Origin: JAICIG01 sp035532215
Lineage (GTDB): Bacteria; Planctomycetota; Planctomycetia; Pirellulales; JAICIG01
Direction of reading: 5' to 3'
Assembly (NCBI GenBank): GCA_035532215.1
Contig: DATKRK010000387.1
Coordinates: forward strand, 1 to 28,567
DNA: 28,567 bases
Positions within the stretch are counted from its first letter, which is position 1. Each line of letters begins with the position of its first letter. This document shows, piece after piece, positions 1 through 8,298 of this stretch. Under the pieces are notes generated by a model. The model saw only the letters and a list, made by a program, of their open reading frames with translations, was not told the DNA's origin and made no database searches. The translations under genes and the position numbers were made by a program.

Positions 1-287
1 AGGAGGATTTCTCCGAGGCGCTGCGGCTCGATCCCCATCTGGCGACGGCGGCCCTGCATCGCGGCATGCTGCACGGCGACGCTCATCACTTCGAGCAAGC
101 CGCGGCCGACTTTCAGCGCGCGCTCGACCATGGCGCCGAACGCGCCGCGGTTTACTATCAATGGGCGCTGTTGCACCTGGAGCGTAAAGATCGGACCTCG
201 GCCAAGGCCAGCCTGCGCAAAGCGCTCGAACACTCGCCCGCCGACGCCGAAGCTCTGGAACTGCTGCAGAAACTCGAAACACCGTAA
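1..287 (+). CDS. TPR-repeat protein, C-terminal fragment
   Basis: This is the 3' end of a gene that begins before the window; the reading frame is open from base 3 to the TAA at 285-287. The visible 94 or so residues contain tetratricopeptide-type helical pairs: an ALRLDP motif near the edge, then FEQAAADFQRALDHG, then AYYQWALLHLERKDRTSA-like spacing, and AKASLRKALEHSPADAEA. The last two fit the consensus of a small residue, an aromatic residue, and Ala/Pro at the helix ends. TPRs bind protein partners; nothing upstream is visible to show the partner or any catalytic domain. An internal ATG at 66 exists, but the TPR pattern already runs through the preceding codons, so it is not the real start. 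Confidence 0.85.
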   Translation, partial: EDFSEALRLDPHLATAALHRGMLHGDAHHFEQAAADFQRALDHGAERAAVYYQWALLHLERKDRTSAKASLRKALEHSPADAEALELLQKLETP

Positions 288-299
288 TGTGCGGCAAAG

Positions 300-1763
300 T
301 CATTTGCCGCCGCTGTTCGCGTAGCCCTGCACCTGCGCCTTGAGTTTGGCAATCGTTTCGGCGTGCCGGGGATCGGCGGCCAAGTTCGCCATTTCGCCGG
401 GATCGGCCTGCATGTCGTAGAGCTGTTCGCCCTTGCGGCCCTCGTCCCAGAGCGTGTAACGCCAACGCGAGGTGCGGACGCTGTAGCCGTCGAAGGCGCC
501 GCGCCGGACTTGCGTGAAGGCGGCCTGTTTGACCGATTTCGAAGGATCGTCGAGTGCCGGCCGCAAACTGGCGCCATCGAGATATTTGGGCGCCGGCAGC
601 CCGCACAGATCGGCCAGCGTTGCATAGAGATCGACCAATTCCACCGGCCCGGCGTTCGACTTGCCGTTGCCGGCGGCGCCGGGAACGGAGACGATCAGCG
701 GCACGTGCACCGAGTTCTCGAACAGGCTCATTTTCTGCCACAGGCCGTGCTGGTACATGTGATAGCCGTGGTCGCTGGTCATCACGACGATCGTCTTGTC
801 GGTCAATCCCAGCCGGTCCAAGGCGTCGAGGACGCGGCCCATCTGGGCGTCCATGAACGTGATCGACGCCCAATAGGCCTGAATCGCCTCGCGCCGCAAA
901 TCGTCGCTCATCGCTTCTTGTTCTTTCTTGGCGCTTGTATACGCCGCGGCCGGCATTCGCTGGCGGTCGGCGTCCGACAGACTCGGCAATTCGATCCCCT
1001 TCGCGTCGTATGCTTCGAAATAACGCTTGGGCGCCACGTAGGGCGTGTGCGGGCGGTAGAAGCCGACCGCCAGAAAGAACGGCTGATCCTTGTATTCTTC
1101 CAGCAGGCTGATGCCCGCCGTGGCGCCCAGCCCGTCGGTCTGTTCCAGGTCGGCCCCTGCGGAAGCCAGCCAGCTCAGCGTGCCGCCGTAGCTGTGCGGC
1201 GTAAGCGTGAAGATCTTGTTTTCCTCGGCTTTGTCGCGGCCGGCGGGGTTTACGAAAACGTCCCACGACGCCAGATCGTCCAGGCCGCTCGTGCCGATCT
1301 GGCCCGGCACGCCATAGTGGTACAGCTTGCCGACCCGAGCCGAAGCGTAACCGTGCTGCCGGAACAACTGGGGCATGGTCACCGTGTCGGGAATGTACTC
1401 GCGGAAGTGCGGCGTAAGCCGATAGTCGGTGGAGAATCGTCCGGCTCGCGGGTTGGTATGAATGTGCGTGGCATTGGGCCTGCGGCCGGTCAAAAACGAA
1501 GTGCGGCTGGGACTGCACAACGGAAACTGGCAATAGGCGTGCTCGAACCGCACGCCCCGCTTCGCCAGACGGTCGATGTTCGGCGACGTGACGTGCGGAT
1601 GCCCATAGCAGTGCAAATCGCAATTCAAATCGTCGGCGATCAAGAACAGCACGTTCATTTTCCGCGGCGCCGCCGGCTTGGCTTGCTCGTCGGCGAATAC
1701 GGCGGAGACCGTGGACAGCGAAAACAACGTCCCTGCGATCAACATCAAGAGACAGGCTCTCAT
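300..1763 (-). CDS. Secreted sulfatase, iduronate-2-sulfatase-like
   Basis: A 487-residue type I sulfatase that should remove sulfate esters from a polysaccharide outside the cytoplasm. Residues 1-25 form a signal peptide ending near VFADE. The metal-binding pair D44-D45 lies in LIADDL. The signature C83-S-P-S-R is the Cys-type motif whose cysteine must be converted to formylglycine. SDHG (D331, H332) supplies further metal ligands, and the C-terminal part has the usual QLYDMQADPGE stretch. Length and layout match the iduronate-2-sulfatase-like group that is heavily expanded in planctomycetes. The start is supported by AAGGAG nine bases upstream. It is transcribed alone. No functional formylglycine-generating enzyme is visible in the window, so maturation must depend on another locus. 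The substrate cannot be read from the sequence. Confidence 0.95.
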   Translation of the reverse strand: MRACLLMLIAGTLFSLSTVSAVFADEQAKPAAPRKMNVLFLIADDLNCDLHCYGHPHVTSPNIDRLAKRGVRFEHAYCQFPLCSPSRTSFLTGRRPNATHIHTNPRAGRFSTDYRLTPHFREYIPDTVTMPQLFRQHGYASARVGKLYHYGVPGQIGTSGLDDLASWDVFVNPAGRDKAEENKIFTLTPHSYGGTLSWLASAGADLEQTDGLGATAGISLLEEYKDQPFFLAVGFYRPHTPYVAPKRYFEAYDAKGIELPSLSDADRQRMPAAAYTSAKKEQEAMSDDLRREAIQAYWASITFMDAQMGRVLDALDRLGLTDKTIVVMTSDHGYHMYQHGLWQKMSLFENSVHVPLIVSVPGAAGNGKSNAGPVELVDLYATLADLCGLPAPKYLDGASLRPALDDPSKSVKQAAFTQVRRGAFDGYSVRTSRWRYTLWDEGRKGEQLYDMQADPGEMANLAADPRHAETIAKLKAQVQGYANSGGK

Positions 1764-2176
1764 CGGCGAATGCTCCTTGGGCGCGCGGCGAACGATAGCG
1801 AGGCCGAACTGTATTTCTGAGAATTATGCAGCATTTCGCGCGACTTCGCGATATTTCGGCGGAAAAAAAGCCAAACAACGCGTCCCAGGTTTCTCCACAT
1901 TTGCCCCGCTGCCCTGAGTTGCCTGGCAGCGGCTATCGGAACGGCTGCTCTGCCGGTCGAGCGAATTCCGCGCGCTTTGAGCCCGCGCTTTCGCTCCGGC
2001 CGGTTATATAAAGACTTCGTAATAATCCAGTATTTCGCTAAATAATCTACAGCATTCGATCATCATATATTTCAAGCAGCGGTTGAAGGCGCTGCACGGA
2101 ACAAAACTTGAAGAGGCCCGATTCGCGCCGCCGCGGGGCGGTGCGCGCGGGCATTGGCTCGCGGGAGAATCGGCGT
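1764..2176. other. Divergent spacer between sulfatase and small LRR gene
   Basis: About 410 bases with no supportable gene; the short frames here lack family signals and ribosome sites. The segment around 1995-2065 is clearly more A/T-rich than its surroundings (TTATATAA near 2003, then AATAATCC and AAATAATC). It could hold the promoter of the rightward gene, but I cannot assign a -35/-10 pair with correct spacing. Confidence 0.4.
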
Positions 2177-2713
2177 ATGTTGCGGTCGGAGTGGCTAGCG
2201 GGGGCGTTGGTAGTTCTGGCGATTGGGCTTGTCGCCCTAGACGTCCCCGGCGAGCGGGCAGCGTTGGAGACGGTGGAACGCCTCGGGGGAAAGTGCGGGA
2301 TTGAACCTCGCTTTGGCCTCGAATGCTTGGGCGTGATCGTGAAGGTCGAGTTGGCCGAATGCGCGCCGACCGCCCGCGACTTGGCCCAGTTCAAGCATTT
2401 GCGGCATCTGCGCGTGCTCGATCTGAGCCGCACCCCGATCGGCGACCGAGAACTCGTGCAACTCGCCGACAGCCGTTGCCCGTTCATTATCGTGCCCAAC
2501 GGGCAAACTTCCGAAGCAGTGCGCAACCTGTTCGACGAAGATCAACTCGCCCTAGGCTTAGGCCTCTCCGAGATCGTTTTGCCTGGCACGGACACGTCGA
2601 TGCCGGCGACGGGAAGTGCAGATCTCGGAAATGTTCGCCGCACGGCCGATTCGCTGGCTGGGAAACCAGAAATTTCCGTCGAGCGCACAAGACTGAAGGG
2701 CTACGGCGGTTGA
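2177..2713 (+). CDS. Small leucine-rich-repeat protein with N-terminal membrane anchor
   Basis: A protein of 178 residues. Residues 6-22 (WLAGALVVLAIGLVALD) form a hydrophobic helix that could be a signal anchor. The middle holds one clear LRR (FKHLRHLRVLDLSRTPIGD, then RELVQLAD) with degenerate repeat-like sequence before it. The C-terminal 70 residues are not recognisable. I chose ATG 2177 because GGGAGAA lies just upstream and the hydrophobic segment then starts the protein; an in-frame ATG at 2108 would add 23 arginine-rich residues. Short LRR proteins of this kind are common in planctomycetes and have no known function. It converges on the SDR-like gene, 61 bases away. Confidence 0.65.
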   Translation: MLRSEWLAGALVVLAIGLVALDVPGERAALETVERLGGKCGIEPRFGLECLGVIVKVELAECAPTARDLAQFKHLRHLRVLDLSRTPIGDRELVQLADSRCPFIIVPNGQTSEAVRNLFDEDQLALGLGLSEIVLPGTDTSMPATGSADLGNVRRTADSLAGKPEISVERTRLKGYGG

Positions 2714-2777
2714 GCCGGCGGCCGGCCTTACCCGGCTGCCTGGGTGAACCCGCGAAAGGCGCCGACGGTCCGGCTCA
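2711..2777. terminator. Inverted repeat between convergent stop codons
   Basis: TGAGCCGG at 2711-2718 is the exact reverse complement of CCGGCTCA at 2770-2777. Each arm begins with the TGA stop of one of the two convergent genes. Between them is a smaller GC-rich hairpin (GCCGG-CGG-CCGGC near 2714-2726). No U-tract follows, so a bidirectional terminator role is only a guess. Confidence 0.3.
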
Positions 2778-3710
2778 CGCGGCTTGGCCGTAGGCGCCTA
2801 TCAAACAGCCGGCGCCGTGCAACTTCTCGCGATAGCCGCCCGCGGCTTGTTCCGCGAATCGCGCCAGGCTTTCTCGCAACAGCGGCAGCGGGGCGCCCAA
2901 CTGCCGCCGCACGAACTGCGTGTTGAGCGACGTTTCGTCGACATTGCCGCGTCGCGGCGGCGGGCCTTCAGGCAGACGCACCTGGCGGCCGGCAAACCCG
3001 CAGGCGCCGGCTAGCGCCGCGGCGAAGCGAAAGGGACTGGTGCGTTCGGCGCCGGCGATTTGGATCACGCCGCGCAGCTCCAGTTGCAGCGCGCGGTAGA
3101 TCAATTCGCCCAGATCGCTGGCCAGAATGGGCGTGGCGTGACGTTCGGCGTCCACATCGCAGGGCTCGCCCTGGCTCAAGGCCGTCCAAAGCCGTTCGGC
3201 GTAGTTGATCTCGGCCCCGGCCGGACCAAAACCGAAAGCGTGCGTGCGAACGACCAAAGCCGGGGTTCCAGCCAGCGCCTGCTCGACTGCCCAAGCTGCG
3301 CTGGCGACGGCGCCGTCCGCGCTGGGCCGGGCGGCTTCGCCGTGAAACATCCGCGGGCCTGCGAAGAGCGCATCGGTGGACACAACGGCAAGGTTCGTGC
3401 CCGAGCGACGCGTCGCTTCGAGTAAATGCTTGACCTGATCGAGTTCGCGTTCGGCGTCAGGCGCCGGCAAGTCGCCCCAATCCCACGACGGCCGGGCCAA
3501 GGGGCCGCAATGGATCAGCCAGCGCGGCCGCTCCTCCTCAAGCCGGCTCGACAAGACGTCGAAGTCGTCGAGTTCGCATTCCAACGGGCGACAACCTTCG
3601 GGCGCCAAGCCGCGATCGGAGACGCCTACGACCTGACAGCGGCCGGCCAGTGCCAGCGCGATATTCGCGCCGATGAATTCGTCCACGCCGGTAACCAGAA
3701 CCTTGTCCAC
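2775..3710 (-). CDS. RmlD-like NAD(P)-binding SDR protein, probably degenerate
   Basis: A 311-residue extended short-chain dehydrogenase/epimerase, closest in layout to dTDP-4-dehydrorhamnose reductase (RmlD). The N-terminal Rossmann strand reads KVLVTGVDEFIGANIALAL; it keeps TGxxxxIG, but the middle glycine is Glu. RmlD-like landmarks follow: LIHCGPLARPSWD, VVSTDALFAGPRMFHGE, then a substrate-side half with VVRTHAFGFGP. The catalytic YxxxK position aligns with VASAA, so Tyr and Lys both appear to be missing. The start is GTG 3710, preceded by GGAGG at six bases; an overlapping ATG in another frame gives no family match. The gene stands alone, with no rhamnose-pathway neighbours. A binding or regulatory role is possible. 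Confidence 0.8.
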   Translation of the reverse strand: MDKVLVTGVDEFIGANIALALAGRCQVVGVSDRGLAPEGCRPLECELDDFDVLSSRLEEERPRWLIHCGPLARPSWDWGDLPAPDAERELDQVKHLLEATRRSGTNLAVVSTDALFAGPRMFHGEAARPSADGAVASAAWAVEQALAGTPALVVRTHAFGFGPAGAEINYAERLWTALSQGEPCDVDAERHATPILASDLGELIYRALQLELRGVIQIAGAERTSPFRFAAALAGACGFAGRQVRLPEGPPPRRGNVDETSLNTQFVRRQLGAPLPLLRESLARFAEQAAGGYREKLHGAGCLIGAYGQAA

Positions 3711-4011
3711 AAGCGGCCTCCATGCCTTTTGTCGATTTTCTAGCGCCGCAAGGCGGGACAGGACGACGCGTTTCGGCGCGGCGACCGCGCCCCCGTTCGT
3801 GCCAGCCGACCCGCGAGCGCATCGTGACTCGCGCGTCCTGACCGGCGTCCGTGCCTTGCCCCCGCGTACTCCAGCGTTGGAGTGCGTGAGGGTGGGAATT
3901 CTAACCGTCCTCGCGATGCTTTCCAAGGCGAGTTCCTTCCCGAGGCGAAACTGCGCAAGCTGGCCCGTTTTTCCAATTCCTCCCGCTTCGCTCGCCCGGC
4001 TGCGCGTTCGC
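3711..4011. other. Spacer between two minus-strand genes
   Basis: About 300 bases. The open frames crossing it are shadows rich in Arg and Pro and lack ribosome sites or family signals. The only structured element I see is the hairpin at 3865-3886, listed separately. Confidence 0.5.
3865..3886. repeat. Short palindromic hairpin
   Basis: CGTACTCCA at 3865-3873 pairs with TGGAGTGCG at 3878-3886 across the loop GCGT: nine pairs, one a G-T wobble. It lies in the spacer about 155 bases upstream of the SDR-like gene start (minus strand). It resembles the small dispersed palindromes elsewhere in this window. No T-run follows on either side. Confidence 0.5.
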
Positions 4012-5655
4012 TCAGTTCCCCGCTTGCTGCTCCTTCCAGACTCGCACCGCCTCGCGGGCAATCTCGACGGGGAAACTGCTGGGGATCGTGTCGCACTTCG
4101 GGGCCAAATCATGCTCGGACCAATCGGGCCCGCCGACGTCGCCGTCGATGGCAAGCTCGGGTTTCGCTTCTCGCAAGTCAGCAAGCCCCCGCAGCCAATC
4201 GGCATATTCATCGTCATCTTCGAGCAGTCTCGAGGCCTCGTCGCGCAGCTCTTGGGGCGACTGCAACAGCAACTCGTCGTCGAAATATCCGATGTGCAGT
4301 TTCTTGAGCCGCTTCAACTTCAGCATGACTTGGCGTCTCCTTGACGACTGCTCGGTAAATGGATCGCTGTCGATTGCCAGCTCTTCGAGCGACTCGAGCT
4401 TCGCCAGGCGCGAAAACGCAACGTCGGTGAAGTCTTCTCCGAGCAAGCTGAGGGACTTGAGTTGAGTCAGCGCCGCGACGTGCTTGAGATCATCATCGCC
4501 GATTTGCGAACCGAGCAGGTCGAGCGATTCGAAATGCGTCGAGGCAGGCAAGTTCGCGAGCAACGACCGATCTCCGTCTATTTGGACTCGCCTGCCATAC
4601 AGGCCGCGTAACGCGAGCGATTTCAAATTCTTCAAGCCGGCCAGGCCGGCGAGATCTTCGCAGGCGAGCGTTCGGCCCGCCAGGTTCAGACGTTCGAGTT
4701 GATCGAGAGCCCCGTAAGGCGCCAGCAACTCGCGCGAGGTATGGTCGGATGAATAGTACGCACCGGAATCGATGCTCAGGACTCGCAGCCCCGGCAACTT
4801 GCAAAGCGCGCCGACGAGCGAGCGGCCTGTGTCGGAGGTCAAGATGCGCACTTCGATTCGCAGCGTCCGCAGTTGACGCAGTTCGCCCAAGCCGTCGATC
4901 ACCTCGGGGCTGAGAGAATCCACGTTCAAGGAGAGATACTCGATATCGGGCAGTCGCCTTAACTGAGCGAACGTTTGCTGCGTTTCTCGGCGGTCGTCGT
5001 CGACGCCAACGCTTGCATCGAGCGCCGCGCCGACGATGCGGCGGCGGTAGCGATCGGCGCCGATCAGCTCAAGCCATTTCGGCCCCCGGCAACCAATCCA
5101 GAGTCCGCCGCCTTGCGCGGCTATCAACGCATCCTGTACGTTCGCACGGTTGCGGGCCGCGGCGAACCAACCGCATAGCGCGGCCGCCAGCGCCACGACG
5201 ACCAACATCGAGCGCAGGCTGAACCTCAATCGCGGCCGATAACGGCGCAGCAGCCACTCGCAAATTGCGGCCGGAAGCGCGAGCATGGCGAGCCAGATTG
5301 CCGCATTCGCGGCCAGCCGGCCGGTGCTGTGGTTTTCGCCAACCACAGACTTGGTGAAAGATAGAACTCCGAAAAATCCTGTTTGAGTCACGTACTGACG
5401 CCAGACGAGCGGCCAGCCGTAGGACATATTCGTTAGAGCCGTCCAGTAGTGCTCTCCGACCACAAGAGGCTCGCCCAAGTCGAATTCCAATTCCGACGGC
5501 TGCGGCGGAAAGCGGAACGACCGCGGATCGACCTTGCGGTGGCTAAATTCCTCGCTCAAGTTCGCCAGCACGATCGTCGTCGCAATCGCCGCCAAAACGA
5601 CGAGCGTCAGTACTCTCGGTCGATAGCGGGAGAAAGCGGTGAAAAGGCGACGCAT
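4012..5655 (-). CDS. Membrane-anchored leucine-rich-repeat protein
   Basis: A protein of 547 residues. Hydrophobic segments lie at about 14-32 (VLTLVVLAAIATTIVLANL), 113-136 and 148-166. The third is the planctomycete-typical RFSLRSMLVVVALAAALCGW stretch, followed by a short linker with GGG. From about 225 to 460 there is a run of LRRs, for example LRRLPDIEYLSLNVDSLS, LRQLRTLRIEV, LPGLRVLSIDS, LDQLERLNLAG, LKNLKSLALRG, FESLDLLGSQIGDDDLKHV and LTQLKSLSLLG. The C-terminus is acidic and rich in Asp and Glu. I chose ATG 5655 so that the first helix starts near the N-terminus; the longer frame to 5763 adds unlike sequence. The family is abundant in planctomycetes and its function is unknown; protein binding is the usual LRR role. 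Confidence 0.8.
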   Translation of the reverse strand: MRRLFTAFSRYRPRVLTLVVLAAIATTIVLANLSEEFSHRKVDPRSFRFPPQPSELEFDLGEPLVVGEHYWTALTNMSYGWPLVWRQYVTQTGFFGVLSFTKSVVGENHSTGRLAANAAIWLAMLALPAAICEWLLRRYRPRLRFSLRSMLVVVALAAALCGWFAAARNRANVQDALIAAQGGGLWIGCRGPKWLELIGADRYRRRIVGAALDASVGVDDDRRETQQTFAQLRRLPDIEYLSLNVDSLSPEVIDGLGELRQLRTLRIEVRILTSDTGRSLVGALCKLPGLRVLSIDSGAYYSSDHTSRELLAPYGALDQLERLNLAGRTLACEDLAGLAGLKNLKSLALRGLYGRRVQIDGDRSLLANLPASTHFESLDLLGSQIGDDDLKHVAALTQLKSLSLLGEDFTDVAFSRLAKLESLEELAIDSDPFTEQSSRRRQVMLKLKRLKKLHIGYFDDELLLQSPQELRDEASRLLEDDDEYADWLRGLADLREAKPELAIDGDVGGPDWSEHDLAPKCDTIPSSFPVEIAREAVRVWKEQQAGN

Positions 5656-6069
5656 CTTCGAATAGTACCCCGTACCCCGCGCTACAAACATTGCGAACCT
5701 TACCCTCGCGGCAAGACTCATTGCAAAGCTCCAGCTGCCCCCACACCTATCAGCATGAGGCAAGCGAGGACGGGAGGCAAGCGAGAGTTCGCCGCCCAGT
5801 CGCGCGCTTTCGTCGCGGAAGACGAACCGATCGGCTTGGCAATGGCAATTGGGCGAAGCGAACGCGGAGCTAGAAGCAGCGCCAAATCAAAACGCCGAGC
5901 CGGTGGCAAAACGAAATGGCGAGCCGGTGGCGTTAGCCTCCGGGTGGACAAGCGATGCCGCGGCGTCCAGCAACCCGGAGGCTGACGCCTCCGGCTCGCC
6001 AACGGCCGAAACCGACTTGAAAAATGGGTCTGAAACTTCCTTTCGCTGGCGGCAGCCGCGTGCCGAAAT
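5656..6069. other. Spacer carrying a nested palindromic repeat
   Basis: About 410 bases between the membrane LRR gene (upstream side) and the end of the peptidase gene. It holds a direct repeat of GAGGCAAGCGAG near 5759-5787, a partial repeat copy at about 5894-5907 and the nested inverted repeat at 5918-6000. I see no gene here. Confidence 0.5.
5918..6000. repeat. Nested inverted repeat (double hairpin), GGCGAGCCGG family
   Basis: The arms at 5918-5945 and 5973-6000 are reverse complements at 26 of 28 positions. Each arm is also a hairpin: GGAGGC-TGAC-GCCTCC in the right arm and GGTGGC-GTTA-GCCTCC in the left. The loop is 27 bases. A partial left-arm copy (GCCGAGCCGGTGGC) precedes it at about 5894-5907. 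It carries no coding capacity. Confidence 0.8.
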
Positions 6070-7896
6070 TCAGCTAGTTTCGACCTTCTCGAACCGCTCC
6101 AACTGCCCGGCGACGATCCGCAGGCTTTGTCGCCAAAAGTCCGGCTGGGTGATGTCGATGCCGAACCGTGCGGCCAACGGCGCGGCGTAGTCCTGACCGG
6201 TCGCGCGCAAGAGTTCGTTGTAGCGCGGCACGAAGGCGGCGCCTTCCTGCTGGAACTGGGCGTAAAGCCCCAGCGCGAACAGATGCCCAAAGGCGTAGGG
6301 GAAGTTGTAGAAGTTGTGATCGTAGCTGTAGTAGTGCGGCTTCCAGAGCCACATGGTGCGATGATAGGTCGCCGGGTCGATGCCGTCGCCGTAGGTTTCC
6401 GCCTGGGCGGCGAGCATCAGCTCGCAGAATTCGTCGGGGCTGAGCTCGCTCTGCTGGCGCCGGGCGAACACGGCCGATTCGAATAAAAACCGCGAGCTGA
6501 TGTCGAGACAAACCTGCGTGGCGCCGGCGAGTTGTGTTTCGAGAATCATCAACTGCTCGTCGGGCGTCGCTTCGGCCAGAGCCGCTTCGGCGATCAGCGT
6601 TTCGCAGAAGATGCTGGCGGTTTCGGCCAAGGTCGACGGAGCGCCGCGGAGCAACGGCGGCAGGCCGCTCTGGCAGTGATTGTGGTAGCCGTGGCCCAGT
6701 TCATGAGCCAGCGTGCTGACTTGCTCGAAGCTGCCGTCGAAATTGGCCAGGATGCGGCTTTCGTCGACGCCCACGACCGGCATGCAGAACGCGCCGCCCC
6801 GTTTGCCGTCTCGCGGGGCGCCGTCGATCCAGGCGCCGTCGAAAGCCCGCGCGGCGTAGGCGCCCAGGTCTGCGTGGAACGTGGCGAACTTCTCGACGAT
6901 GAAATCGCGCGCCTGGCGCCACGAATACGTCGCGTGCGCGGCACCGAGCGGCGCGAACAAATCCCACCAGGCCAATTGCGGCAAGCCGAGCTTTTGAGCC
7001 TTGCTCTTTAGGTAGCGTCGAAACATGGGAAACGCTTCGCGGATGGCGCCTAGCAGCGCTTCGAGCGTGGGCTGGTCGATCTTGTTCTGATCGAGGGCCG
7101 CGGCCAGCACGCTGGGCCGCCCGCGGCGGCGATTGAGCGTCTGCGCCGTTCCCTTGACGCCGTTCAAACACGCCGCGACCGCAGTGCGTATCAACGCCCA
7201 GCCTTGCTGCTCGACTTCGTAGGCCCGGCGGCGGATTTCCGGATCGGGGTCGAACGACAAGTTGCGAATCACGGTGATCGGCAACAACTCGGTTTTGCCG
7301 TCGCGCTCGAAGGCGACTTTCAATTGGCTCGTCACGTTGCCTTGCAGCTTGCCGAAGGCGCCGCCTGCGTCGAGACACAGTTCTGCGGCCAGGGCCTCCA
7401 GTTCCTCGCTCATCAGGAACTGGCTTTGTCGGGCTGCGTCCCGCAAAAAGAAAGCATGTCGCTTGAGCGTCTCGTGCCCGTCGATCAACGCATCGAGCAG
7501 CGGCGCCAACGAACCGATCCAACCTTGCAAGCGGACGTACAACTGCCGTCGTCGAGTTTCGACTTGTTCTAGCTTCGAGGCCTCGCGCGCGGCCGTGGCG
7601 TCGTAGCTGTCGGTCGAGACGAAGGCGTGGATGAACGAGTCGAGCGTTTCGGCCAGCAATGCGGCCCGATTCGCGCGGTCGATCGCTTCGGTCAAGGTTG
7701 CGGCTAGCGCTGCGCCGCCTGGCGGCGGCTCGCTCAAGCGGCGGATGCCGTGCCGCTCGCAAAAGGCAGCAAGCTCGGCCAACTCGCCTTCGAGCCGGGC
7801 GAAGGCGGCGCGGTAATCGTCTCCCTCCAGGCCGGAGTAGACGTTCGACAGGTCCCAGCGCGTCGGCTGGTCGGCAGTTTCTGCTGCGGCAGTCAT
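6070..7896 (-). CDS. pepF: Oligoendopeptidase F, M3 family zinc metallopeptidase
   Basis: A 608-residue M3B peptidase that cleaves short peptides, probably in the cytoplasm since there is no signal peptide. The zinc site is complete: H398-E399-L-G-H402 within LAHELGHGYHNH, with E425 in STLAETASIF as third ligand. The helical N-terminal half (about 20-330) and the conserved downstream Tyr/His-rich stretch (WKPHYYSYDHNFYNFPYAFG) fit the family and its usual 560-610 residue length. I chose ATG 7896 because the start MTAAAETADQPTRWDLSNVY is typical of PepF (xRWDLSxLY); the longer frame adds 74 unlike residues. A candidate 35-residue membrane peptide sits 53 bases upstream on the same strand. Housekeeping peptide turnover is the likely role. 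Confidence 0.95.
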   Translation of the reverse strand: MTAAAETADQPTRWDLSNVYSGLEGDDYRAAFARLEGELAELAAFCERHGIRRLSEPPPGGAALAATLTEAIDRANRAALLAETLDSFIHAFVSTDSYDATAAREASKLEQVETRRRQLYVRLQGWIGSLAPLLDALIDGHETLKRHAFFLRDAARQSQFLMSEELEALAAELCLDAGGAFGKLQGNVTSQLKVAFERDGKTELLPITVIRNLSFDPDPEIRRRAYEVEQQGWALIRTAVAACLNGVKGTAQTLNRRRGRPSVLAAALDQNKIDQPTLEALLGAIREAFPMFRRYLKSKAQKLGLPQLAWWDLFAPLGAAHATYSWRQARDFIVEKFATFHADLGAYAARAFDGAWIDGAPRDGKRGGAFCMPVVGVDESRILANFDGSFEQVSTLAHELGHGYHNHCQSGLPPLLRGAPSTLAETASIFCETLIAEAALAEATPDEQLMILETQLAGATQVCLDISSRFLFESAVFARRQQSELSPDEFCELMLAAQAETYGDGIDPATYHRTMWLWKPHYYSYDHNFYNFPYAFGHLFALGLYAQFQQEGAAFVPRYNELLRATGQDYAAPLAARFGIDITQPDFWRQSLRIVAGQLERFEKVETS

Positions 7897-7949
7897 GGAA
7901 GGAGCCTTTCTACCGCGCCGTGCAACCGGCGGCGGCAGGCCCACTTTAA

Positions 7950-8057
7950 CTAAAACGCGAGGGCCCACAACAGGTAGCCCGCCAACACGATGCAACCGGC
8001 GACCGGATAGCCGTCCAGCAACGCTTCCTTCCACGGATCGTTCGGGGCCGCGCGCAT
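7950..8057 (-). CDS. Candidate 35-residue membrane peptide
   Basis: A short open frame on the same strand as the peptidase gene, 53 bases upstream of it. The peptide has a charged N-terminus (MRAAPNDPWKEALLDGY) and a single hydrophobic helix to the C-terminus (PVAGCIVLAGYLLWALAF), a sensible layout for a small inner-membrane protein. GAGG lies about 12 bases before the ATG, which is weak support. The frame stays open further upstream, but that extension is low-complexity and overlaps the divergent gene. I do not recognise a family, and it may be a chance frame. Confidence 0.4.
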   Translation of the reverse strand: MRAAPNDPWKEALLDGYPVAGCIVLAGYLLWALAF

Positions 8058-8298
8058 CGTGAGATTCGACCTCGCTCGGGCATCTCCAACCAGGCCGCAT
8101 GAGGAGTATCGGCCGCACCGCGCCCGCCAGTTGAATCGATCGTTACTTTCTCCGGCCGATGCAATAGATCGCCCGATTCGACCGCAACCGCCGGAAATTC
8201 GCCGAGGAAACGCCGCCGGCTCTTGTTCCGCCCCCGGCGGCGACGCACAATAGCCGCCAGCGAACTCGTCCATCAGCCATGCCAGGGAGATGCTTGCC
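8058..8298. other. Divergent spacer
   Basis: About 240 bases between the candidate small peptide (minus) and the TAT-exported sugar isomerase-like gene (plus). I see no repeats or RNA genes. The ribosome site AGGGAG at 8284-8289 belongs to the rightward gene. Confidence 0.4.

Noticed and set aside
363..1820. A 485-residue plus-strand open frame across the sulfatase gene
   Set aside because: It is the antisense shadow of the sulfatase: low-complexity, rich in Arg/Val/Gly, with no family motif. The minus-strand frame has a signal peptide, CxPSR and metal ligands.
2775..4217. Extension of the SDR-like gene to a 480-residue protein
   Set aside because: The extra 169 N-terminal residues are Arg/Ser/Gly-rich and cross the spacer and the end of the LRR gene. 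The Rossmann fold begins right after GTG 3710, which has GGAGG upstream.
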